Below, piece by piece: positions 1 through 5,397 of a stretch of 12,681 nt of DNA (its first letter is position 1; each line of letters begins with the position of its first letter). Source of the stretch: Syntrophaceae bacterium UBA6252. GTDB taxonomy: Bacteria > Desulfobacterota > Syntrophia > Syntrophales > UBA6807. The translations under genes and the position numbers were made by a program. Under the pieces are notes generated by a model that was given only the letters and a program-made list of their open reading frames with translations, was not told the DNA's origin and made no database searches. The DNA is taken from NCBI GenBank assembly GCA_002441265.1, contig DJVQ01000040.1, forward strand, positions 1-12,681, given 5' to 3'.

Positions 1-2101
1 GGGCGATCGCCACCGGGGGGGTCACTTCGTCTCCCCCGGGGGCGGGGCCCGTTCCCGTCCTTTCCTGGTAGCGCCATCCCGCGCGGTCCGGAAGACCGTC
101 CCCCGTCACGTCGGCAAACACGAAGTCCTCGTTCCAGGACACCGTCACGTCCCCCCCGAAGGACGTCCCCGAAAACGTCCCGTCCCGCTTCGACAGATAC
201 CTCCGGTACCGGTACACCCCCTTGTGGATCTCCGTCTTCGACACCAGGTCCGCGGCGCCGTCCCCGTCCGCATCGGCGAACCGCAGCCCCTGGTTCCCCT
301 CCTTCCCCGATCCGCCGAGGTTCATGCCCCCCGCCGGCGAGAAGGAACCCCGGCCGTTCGACAGGTAGACATGGACGGCGCTCGTCTCCGACACATCGTC
401 CAGCTCGTGGCACACGGCGTCGGACAGCCCGTCCCCGTTCACGTCGGCGAAGTACGCCCTTCTCCCTCCCCCGGGAAGGCTCCCCGAGGCGAAGGGGGAA
501 CCGCCGAAGGTCCCGTCACCCCGGGACAGGTAAATCCGGTACGCCCCCGTCTTCTCCCCCAGGACCACCAGGTCGTCCCGGCCGTCGCCGTTCATCTCGG
601 CGAAGAAAAGCCTCTCGTCCCACGACACCAGCGTGGACAGCTCAGTCGCCACCGGGGCCCCGAAGGTCCCGTTCCCCAGGGCGAGGTATGCATTGATCCC
701 GTTGTACGTGAACTCCCCCTTCTCGTACCGGTGCGCGACGAGATCGGGAAGGCCGTCCCCGTTCAGGTCCCCCAGGTGGAAGGCCGTCTGGTCGGGATGC
801 TCCAGGGGGATGGCGAAGGTCCCCGGAGAGCCGAAGCTTCCGTTTCCCCGGGACAGGTGGCTCAGCGCCCGCACCTCCGTCGTGTCCCGCTCCAGGACCA
901 GCAGGTCCGTCCTCCCGTCTCCGTTCACCTCCACGAAGTGGACCTCGGGGACCGGCGTCAGGTACGCCGTGGCCCCCGTCACCGGGGACCCGTAGCCCCC
1001 CGTGCCGCCCTCGCGGTATGCAAACCGCGCCGCCGGGAGGGACTCCCCCCCGGAGCCGTGCTCCGTCACCGACGCGAGCCGGGACCGGTTCCCGCTTTCG
1101 TAAGTCAGGACGTATCTCCGGCAAAGCTGTCTTCCCGCGTGTACCTCCACCGCCCGAAGGCGCCTTGCCGTCGTCACGGAGAACCCCGTCCCGTACGACA
1201 CCGGCGCATCCGGGCGCCCCTCGTACACAAACACCGCCTCCACCGTCCCCGGGCTCCCGGGCCACGACGCCGACGCCGGGTAGATCTCCCCCCGTTCCCG
1301 CTCGTACCGAATCTCCATCCGGTTTCCGTTCGAATCCTCCACCGCGTCCAGGCACCAGCGGTACACCCCCTCCGGGCCGCCCTGGCGGGACGACGCCGAC
1401 GTCCCGTAAAAATACCGCCTGCCGTCCTTGTCCACGGCCTCCCAGGCCGAGCCGTCGTACCGGTATTTTACGAAGGCCTCCTCGATCTTCGCCCCGTAGA
1501 ACCCGGTTCCCCAGTCCGCCTCCCGGGGGACGAGCTCCTCCGATCCCCGGGCGCCGGAAACGACGAACTCCCTCGCCCCGTAGTTTACCCCCCGCTTCAT
1601 GGAGCGGCGGACGGACCCCGGCTCCACGTTCCAGCCCTCCCCGGCGATGCCGCCCCGGCCCTGGCCGTTGTAGGAAAGAAACAGGTTCGGGGCGATGCCG
1701 TTTCTTCCCGGGGGCACCCGGACGGGGATGCGCCAGGCTGCCGCCCCGGAGGGGGACACGTCCTCCGGCGATGGGAGCGTAACGACGCCCTCGCCGTCCT
1801 TCTCGTCCAGGGTGGTCTCGGAGGGCTCCGGGGACGGTCCGTCCCCGGGTTCCGGGTCCTCGGGGGCGCCGGGGTCCTCCCCGCCGTCGCCGATGTCTTC
1901 GCCGGGATCTGGTTCGGGTTCGACGCCTCCGGAATCGGACCCGGAGTCGATCACGATCACCGAGGGCCCCGGGGCGGCGGGGGAACCGCTGCCGGCCCCC
2001 TGCCCGTAATCGGCGCGGACCGTCGATGCCGCAAAGACAAACAGGAAGAAAACGCAGGATATCAGGAAAACGGCGATGCTCCCTCGGGACCGGATGTTCA
2101 T
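1..2101 (-). CDS. Secreted SpvB/TcdB-type protein with FG-GAP (VCBS) repeats, 5' part only
   Basis: The reading frame opens with ATG at 2101 and stays open to the window edge: 700 codons, C-terminus missing. An AAGGGGG ribosome site precedes the start. Residues 1-31 are a signal peptide (basic N-end, hydrophobic core IAVFLISCVFFLFVFAAS, likely cut after VRA). An acidic, proline/glycine-rich linker follows to about residue 85. Residues about 105-330 resemble the SpvB/TcdB N-terminal domain, with the hallmark stretch PPGRNGIAPNLFLSYNGQG near 130-148 followed by GIAGEGWNV. Six calcium-binding-type FG-GAP/VCBS motifs follow near residues 391, 444, 501, 552, 609 and 663 (for example DLNGDGLPD, DVNGDGLSD), spaced about 50-60 residues. 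In this family such a region is usually followed by RHS/YD repeats and a variable C-terminus, here lying left of the window. Likely exported, acting at the cell surface or on other cells. Its actual activity cannot be told from this part. Confidence 0.88.
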   Translation of the reverse strand, partial: MNIRSRGSIAVFLISCVFFLFVFAASTVRADYGQGAGSGSPAAPGPSVIVIDSGSDSGGVEPEPDPGEDIGDGGEDPGAPEDPEPGDGPSPEPSETTLDEKDGEGVVTLPSPEDVSPSGAAAWRIPVRVPPGRNGIAPNLFLSYNGQGRGGIAGEGWNVEPGSVRRSMKRGVNYGAREFVVSGARGSEELVPREADWGTGFYGAKIEEAFVKYRYDGSAWEAVDKDGRRYFYGTSASSRQGGPEGVYRWCLDAVEDSNGNRMEIRYERERGEIYPASASWPGSPGTVEAVFVYEGRPDAPVSYGTGFSVTTARRLRAVEVHAGRQLCRRYVLTYESGNRSRLASVTEHGSGGESLPAARFAYREGGTGGYGSPVTGATAYLTPVPEVHFVEVNGDGRTDLLVLERDTTEVRALSHLSRGNGSFGSPGTFAIPLEHPDQTAFHLGDLNGDGLPDLVAHRYEKGEFTYNGINAYLALGNGTFGAPVATELSTLVSWDERLFFAEMNGDGRDDLVVLGEKTGAYRIYLSRGDGTFGGSPFASGSLPGGGRRAYFADVNGDGLSDAVCHELDDVSETSAVHVYLSNGRGSFSPAGGMNLGGSGKEGNQGLRFADADGDGAADLVSKTEIHKGVYRYRRYLSKRDGTFSGTSFGGDVTVSWNEDFVFADVTGDGLPDRAGWRYQERTGTGPAPGGDEVTPPVAIA

Positions 2102-2140
2102 GGAACCCCCCTTTTGCGAAAGAGCTCCCCCGGGCCGCTT

Positions 2141-2161
2141 CCCCCTCTTTCGGGGAGGGGG
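2141..2161 (-). other. GC-rich hairpin in the leader of the SpvB-like gene
   Basis: CCCCCT (2141-2146) can pair with AGGGGG (2156-2161) across a 9-nt loop. It lies between the putative sigma-54 promoter and the ATG at 2101, so it would be part of the 5' untranslated leader. It may affect translation or mRNA stability, or may simply be a product of high GC. Confidence 0.35.
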
Positions 2162-2205
2162 TCCCCCCTTGGAGAGGGTCGCGGCCGGGGTGCGCCGTCT
2201 TATAG

Positions 2206-2221
2206 AGCAAGAGCCGTGCCC
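2206..2221 (-). promoter_or_regulatory. Putative sigma-54 (RpoN) promoter of the SpvB-like gene
   Basis: Read on the minus strand the sequence is GGGCACGGCTCTTGCT. It fits the sigma-54 consensus TGGCACG-N4-TTGCW at all fixed positions except the first T. The -24 GG and the -12 GC are exactly 10 nt apart. Transcription would start near 2195, about 95 nt before the ATG at 2101. The upstream stretch 2222-2280 is AT-richer than its surroundings and could hold an activator site, but none was recognised. Confidence 0.5.
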
Positions 2222-2397
2222 AGGGTATAACTATATGACAATACAGGGGAAACTCAGAAATTTTGAAAACGGAAAACGGCCCCCGATTGGCAGGGGATCG
2301 TTGGCGGCCGCCCGCCGGCATGAACCTGGGCGGCCTGAAAGAGGCGCCGTTATTGAAGATCCCGGAAAAAGACCGGATCAAGCGGAAAAGTGGAACC

Positions 2398-2452
2398 GGT
2401 TGGCAGGAGGCGCCAACCACGGCAGTCGCGGGCAGGCCCCTCCAGTGGAGGG
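2398..2452. repeat. Two adjacent hairpins, one with an AGGAGG loop
   Basis: The first hairpin pairs GGTTGGC (2398-2404) with GCCAACC (2412-2418) and its loop contains AGGAGG. The second pairs CCCTCC (2438-2443) with GGAGGG (2447-2452) around AGT. Neither is followed by a T-run. No start codon follows the AGGAGG at a useful distance, so it does not look like a ribosome site. Confidence 0.4.
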
Positions 2453-2485
2453 ACTCATGGGGCAAGACGGCGGGTACGGTGTCTA

Positions 2486-2590
2486 CCGGGGCGGGATGCC
2501 CCGGCATCAACCGGGGCTGAAGCCCCGGACTACATTGTTTATGGAATGGCCATGGTCTGAATCGGGGTTTCAACCGGGGCTGAAGCCCGG
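2486..2590. repeat. Three CCGGGGC hairpin repeats (REP-like)
   Basis: Three related inverted repeats occur. The first is 2486-2504 (CCGGGGC, 5-nt loop, GCCCCGG). The second is 2511-2528 (CCGGGGC-TGAA-GCCCCGG). The third is 2574-2590, the same as the second but with one C lost in the right arm. The last two share CAACCGGGGCTGAAGCCC, starting at 2508 and 2571, 63 nt apart. They resemble the short palindromic GGGCTGAAGCCC-type repeats scattered between genes in many GC-rich bacteria. That resemblance is from memory, and copy number elsewhere in this genome is unknown. Confidence 0.55.
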
Positions 2591-2716
2591 GGGTGCATCG
2601 GCGATATCATCGCCGCGGTTCGAATCGCCGTGTCTCGAAGTCCGGTGTTACGGGGGAAATCCGACGGGTGAGGCAGGGAAACGGACCCTGAAAGGTTTTT
2701 TTGCCGTCGATTCGGG

Positions 2717-2745
2717 TTGACAAGGCCTTTTCCCTGTGGTACGGC
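2717..2745 (+). promoter_or_regulatory. Weak sigma-70-type promoter ahead of the DUF2520-panB unit
   Basis: A perfect -35 box TTGACA at 2717-2722 is followed after 17 nt by TACGGC at 2740-2745, which keeps only the first two bases of TATAAT. The spacing is ideal but the -10 box is poor, so it might need an activator or be chance. Confidence 0.3.
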
Positions 2746-2898
2746 TTTCACCGACATACCGCTTGGATCCCGCTGACGGGACCGAGACGGGACCCATGCC
2801 AGAAGAACCCATCCGCGAACAATTCAAAGGATGCGCTCCTTCCGGCGTCGTCCGCGCCCCTCGCAGGATCCAGGACAGAGAACGAAGGGGAAGAAGGC

Positions 2899-3789
2899 GT
2901 GCCGGAGAATAGGGACACCATCGCCATCATCGGGCTCGGGAAAGTGGGGGCCGCCATGGGGCGGCTTCTTCGATCCGCCGGGTACACCATCGCCGCCGTT
3001 GCCGGCTCCTCCAGGGAAACCGTGCTCCGGAACCTCAAGTTCACCGGGGGCACAGTCTGCGAGGACCCGTCCGAGGCGGCAGCCCTGGCGGAATGCGTCC
3101 TCATCACGACCCGCGACGACATCATCGCCTCCGTGTGCGGGCGGATCTCGAAAAGCGGCGCCGTGGGACCGGGGAAAAAGGTCGTTCACATGAGCGGCGC
3201 CGGGGGGCTCGACCTTCTCGAGGAGGCCGCCCGGGCGGGCGCCTCCGTGGCGAGCATCCATCCGCTCCAGGCGTTCGCCAGCGTGGAGGACGCCGTCTCC
3301 TCCATCCCGGGAAGCACCTTCGGGATCACGGCGGACGAGGCCGTCCGGGACTGGGCGGTCCGTTTCGTCCGGGACGTGGGGGGGGTGCCCTTCTTCGTCC
3401 CCGAGTCCAGAAAGGCGCTTTACCACGCGGCGGCCTGCGTCGCCTCGAACTATCTGATCGCGCTGATACACATGGTGGCCGAGATCGCCGGAACCATGGG
3501 AATCGACGAGCGTGAGGCCATCCGGGCCTACTGGCCCCTGGTCCTGGGAACGATCCGGAACATCGAGAAGCACGGGACCGTCCATGCCCTCACCGGCCCT
3601 ATCGCCCGCGGGGACGCCGGAACGGTGGAACGGCACATCCGGGCCTTCGGCGATCTCATTCCCCGTTACCTGGAGGTTTACCGCGTACTGGGCGACATCG
3701 CCGCGGACGTGGCAGAAAAGAAGAAATCCGTCACCCCGGAAAAGGCGGAAGCCATCCGATCCATTCTGAAAGGGAGGAAAAAGGAATGA
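2899..3789 (+). CDS. Rossmann-fold / DUF2520 oxidoreductase-like protein beside panB
   Basis: The protein has 296 residues, starting at GTG 2899. This start has AAGGGGA 7 nt upstream and places the NAD(P)-binding loop right at the N-terminus. The open frame continues upstream to 2701, but that part looks non-coding. Residues 8-17 form a dinucleotide-binding motif (IAIIGLGKVG). HPLQAF at 121-126 and the block KALYHAAACVASN at 172-184 match the DUF2520 family, which belongs to the 6-phosphogluconate dehydrogenase-like superfamily. The second half is mostly helical. Its stop overlaps the panB start (ATGA), so the two are translationally coupled. DUF2520 proteins are recurrent neighbours of pantothenate genes (for example Rv3603c beside panC-panD in Mycobacterium tuberculosis). 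A role as a ketopantoate reductase or another step of CoA precursor synthesis is therefore plausible but unproven. Confidence 0.85.
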   Translation: MPENRDTIAIIGLGKVGAAMGRLLRSAGYTIAAVAGSSRETVLRNLKFTGGTVCEDPSEAAALAECVLITTRDDIIASVCGRISKSGAVGPGKKVVHMSGAGGLDLLEEAARAGASVASIHPLQAFASVEDAVSSIPGSTFGITADEAVRDWAVRFVRDVGGVPFFVPESRKALYHAAACVASNYLIALIHMVAEIAGTMGIDEREAIRAYWPLVLGTIRNIEKHGTVHALTGPIARGDAGTVERHIRAFGDLIPRYLEVYRVLGDIAADVAEKKKSVTPEKAEAIRSILKGRKKE

Positions 3790-4601
3790 GCAAGGAAGTC
3801 AAACTGAATCCCGTGACGCTGTCGGTCATCGGGAACATGAAACGGAAGGGACAGAAGATCACCATGCTGACGGCCTACGATTACCCCACCGCCGCCGTCG
3901 TCGACGAGGCCGGGGTGGACCTGATCCTCGTGGGGGATTCCCTCGGGATGGCGGTCCTCGGCTACGACAGCACCCTCCCCGTCACCATGGAGGACATGAT
4001 TCACCACACCAGGGCCGTCGCGCGGGCGGTGAAGCGGGCCATGGTCATCGCGGACATGCCGTTCATGTCCTACCAGATCTCTCCGGAGGACGCCCTGCGG
4101 AACGCGGGCCGGCTGATGAAGGAAGCCAACGCCCATGCGGTGAAGCTGGAAGGCGGCCGCGAATTCGCGGAAGCGGTCCGGCGGATGGTGGCGTCGGGGA
4201 TCCCCGTCATGGGGCACCTCGGGCTCACCCCCCAGTCGGTCCATCAGCTCGGGGGATACAAGGTCCAGGGGAAAGAGGAAAGCGCGGCCAGAAGGATCCT
4301 GGAGGACGCGAAGATCCTCGAGGAAGCGGGGGCCTTTTCGCTCGTCCTCGAATGCGTGCCCGCCGGCCTGGGGGAAGAGATCTCGAAGGCCCTGCGCATC
4401 CCGACGATCGGGATCGGCGGCGGCGTCCACTGCGACGGCCAGGTCCTGGTGGTCCACGACATGCTCGGCATGTTCGAACGGTTCACGCCCAAGTTCGTGA
4501 AAAAGTACGCCGCCCTGAACACGGCCATGAGAGAGGCCGTCGGCCAATACGTCGAAGAGGTCCGCCAGGGCGTGTTTCCCGGCAAGGAACACTCGTTCTG
4601 A
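3786..4601 (+). CDS. panB: 3-methyl-2-oxobutanoate hydroxymethyltransferase
   Basis: The 271-residue protein matches PanB (E. coli 264). PanB transfers a hydroxymethyl group from 5,10-methylene-tetrahydrofolate to alpha-ketoisovalerate to give ketopantoate, the first committed step to pantothenate and CoA, in the cytoplasm. The magnesium ligands appear as D51 (in VGDSLGM) and D90 (in IADMPFM). VKLEGG at 119-124 supplies K120 and E122. The catalytic base equivalent to E. coli Glu181 is E189 (LVLECVP). HLGLTPQSVHQLGGYKVQGK and PTIGIGGGVHCDGQVLVVHDMLG are further family signatures. The start ATG at 3786 overlaps the preceding stop, and a GGGAGGAAAAAGG ribosome site lies just upstream. No panC or panD follows; the next gene points the other way. 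Confidence 0.97.
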   Translation: MSKEVKLNPVTLSVIGNMKRKGQKITMLTAYDYPTAAVVDEAGVDLILVGDSLGMAVLGYDSTLPVTMEDMIHHTRAVARAVKRAMVIADMPFMSYQISPEDALRNAGRLMKEANAHAVKLEGGREFAEAVRRMVASGIPVMGHLGLTPQSVHQLGGYKVQGKEESAARRILEDAKILEEAGAFSLVLECVPAGLGEEISKALRIPTIGIGGGVHCDGQVLVVHDMLGMFERFTPKFVKKYAALNTAMREAVGQYVEEVRQGVFPGKEHSF

Positions 4602-4685
4602 CGGCGAGGCGGGGACACGGTCAGATTTCCGTCAGGCCCCCCTCCCGGTACATCCGCACTGCGTCCCGGACGCTGCCGGAGGCTC

Positions 4686-4717
4686 CCTGAAGGATGCGGA
4701 TTCCCGCATCCTTCAGG
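4686..4717. other. Perfect 14-bp hairpin inside the NifX-like gene
   Basis: CCTGAAGGATGCGG (4686-4699) pairs without mismatch with CCGCATCCTTCAGG (4704-4717) around a 4-nt loop. On the minus strand it encodes LKDAGIRILQ. On the plus strand it lies 84 nt after the panB stop, so it could form the 3' end of the panB transcript, although no T-run follows on either strand. It is much longer than the chance palindromes nearby. Confidence 0.6.
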
Positions 4718-4772
4718 ACCCCCGTCGACTTTCTCCCGATGTGGCCGGTGACCACGGCATCCACTTGTTTTC

Positions 4773-4796
4773 CGGCTACGAGATTCCCGGTAGCCG
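4773..4796 (-). other. SECIS-like hairpin just downstream of the in-frame TGA
   Basis: Thirteen nt after the TGA at 4812-4810, CGGCTAC (4796-4790) pairs perfectly with GTAGCCG (4779-4773) around a 10-nt loop, CGGGAATCTC. The loop begins 20 nt after the TGA and has G at its second position. That fits the general bacterial SECIS layout of a small stem-loop about 16-37 nt after UGA with a G in the first two loop bases. GC-rich DNA forms such stems by chance fairly often, so this is suggestive only. Confidence 0.3.
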
Positions 4797-5064
4797 TTCC
4801 CCTGGCCACTCACTGCATGCTTCTGCCCTGGTTTTCGACGGTCTCGTGCTCCAAGGTCTCGGGATCCACGATCAGATAATAACGGCACCGGCCGAACCTG
4901 GGGTCGACAAGGTCCTCCAGCCCGGGACCGGTGGATGACACGGCGATTTTCACGGCGATCCTCCGTATTTTTTGCCGCAAAGGGTATCATGAATGCCCGG
5001 CTTCGGCAATAAGTTATAAACATCGAGAATGGTTTGTTCTTTTTCGATTTTTCTGCTATATTTC

Positions 5065-5093
5065 TTGACAGGGCGCGAAACTGCCTCTATGAG
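5065..5093 (+). promoter_or_regulatory. Sigma-70-type promoter of the feoAB operon
   Basis: A perfect TTGACA at 5065-5070 is followed after 17 nt by TATGAG at 5088-5093 (4 of 6 matches to TATAAT). It sits in an AT-rich intergenic stretch, which is unusual for this window. Transcription would start near 5100, giving a short leader before the feoA ATG at 5137. Confidence 0.65.
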
Positions 5094-5105
5094 ATGGGAT
5101 CTCAT
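5089..5105. promoter_or_regulatory. Palindromic operator candidate overlapping the feoAB -10 box
   Basis: ATGAGAT-GGG-ATCTCAT is a perfect inverted repeat with 7-nt arms. It covers the -10 box and the expected transcription start, a classic position for a repressor. The TGA...TCA ends resemble the outer bases of Fur-type boxes but the core does not match well. The iron-uptake genes downstream suggest an iron-responsive repressor such as Fur or a DtxR-family protein; this is inference. Confidence 0.5.
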
Positions 5106-5136
5106 ATTCATTGAAACAGAAAGTATATATACCTTT

Positions 5137-5397
5137 ATGACGACCACAAACGATGTCCTGAAGTCCCTTGCGGATATGAAAGTCAACGAGAGGGGAACCA
5201 TCGTGGAGATCCAGGGGGGGGAGGCCTTTTCGCGCCGCCTGGAAGCCATCGGCATGGTTCCGGGAAAAACGATCCTGAAAACCAGCGCGGTTTCCTCAAG
5301 GGGTCCGGTAACCATCGAAATCGACCGGGCCTGCCTGGCCCTGGGATACGGCATGGCCGAAAGGGTTCTCGTGAGGGTCAACGGGAGCACCCGATGA
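5137..5397 (+). CDS. feoA: FeoA-domain ferrous iron transport accessory protein
   Basis: FeoA proteins are small SH3-like cytoplasmic partners of the FeoB transporter. From ATG 5137 the protein has 86 residues with the usual FeoA pattern: an opening LKSLADMKVNERGTIVEI, then RRLEAIGMVPGKTI, the middle strand GPVTIEIDRACLALG, and a final RVLVRV. The frame is open further upstream to 5029, but that part overlaps the promoter and carries no family sequence. No clear ribosome site precedes ATG 5137, so a start at the internal ATG 5176 is also possible, though it would cut into the domain. The stop overlaps the feoB start by 4 nt (ATGA), so the pair is coupled. Confidence 0.88.
   Translation: MTTTNDVLKSLADMKVNERGTIVEIQGGEAFSRRLEAIGMVPGKTILKTSAVSSRGPVTIEIDRACLALGYGMAERVLVRVNGSTR

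Larger units (their letters stand above)
2222..2898. other. Non-coding stretch of 677 nt with hairpin cluster
   Basis: No convincing gene is seen on either strand. Short open frames here have no family resemblance and lie in GC-rich, repeat-bearing sequence. The stretch holds an AT-richer segment at 2222-2280, a cluster of five inverted repeats at 2398-2590, and a weak sigma-70 promoter at 2717-2745. From there to the GTG at 2899 lies an apparent leader of about 150 nt. Confidence 0.6.
4621..4953 (-). pseudogene. NifX-like (FeMo-cofactor biosynthesis family) protein gene with one in-frame TGA
   Basis: From GTG 4953, with GGAGGA 6 nt upstream, to the TGA at 4621 there are 110 codons, the normal length for the small NifX/NafY/MTH1175-type family. 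Members bind iron-sulfur or iron-molybdenum clusters or act as accessory proteins; many occur outside nitrogen fixation. The N-half reads KIAVSSTGPGLEDLVDPRFGRC then YYLIVDPETLEHETVENQ. The C-half reads VDAVVTGHIG, GVLKDAGIRI and SGSVRDAV, all family-typical. Codon 48 (4812-4810) is TGA, with no frameshift, in a variable loop. A GTG follows it directly, so restart is possible. The gene is convergent with panB and divergent from feoA. Options are a recent nonsense mutation, a sequence error, or recoding. The family call is firm; its working state is open. Confidence 0.75.

Noticed and set aside
224..2230. Plus-strand open frame of 668 codons opposite the SpvB-like gene
   Set aside because: It is Pro/Arg/Gly-rich, shows no family, and lies antisense to a frame with clear domains; it is a high-GC shadow.
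642..2573. Minus-strand open frame of 643 codons over the SpvB-like gene
   Set aside because: It is in a different frame from the one carrying the signal peptide, the SpvB motif and the FG-GAP repeats, and its own product is Arg/Gly-rich low-complexity sequence.
2486..2590. CRISPR array
   Set aside because: Only two or three short palindromic units with uneven spacing and no cas genes; better described as REP-like hairpins.
2398..2898. Riboswitch upstream of the DUF2520-panB unit
   Set aside because: The hairpins do not match any riboswitch core I can recognise, and most lie upstream of the only candidate promoter.
2701..2898. N-terminal extension of the DUF2520 protein from 2701
   Set aside because: The extra residues show no family similarity and would overlap the candidate promoter; GTG 2899 has a good ribosome site.
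4621..4809. A separate 62-residue protein starting at GTG 4809
   Set aside because: It is the C-terminal half of the NifX-like frame, with family sequence continuing upstream across the TGA; restart is possible but it is not an independent gene.
4602..5028. panC or panD downstream of panB
   Set aside because: The stretch holds only the oppositely oriented NifX-like gene; no pantothenate synthetase or aspartate decarboxylase sequence is present.
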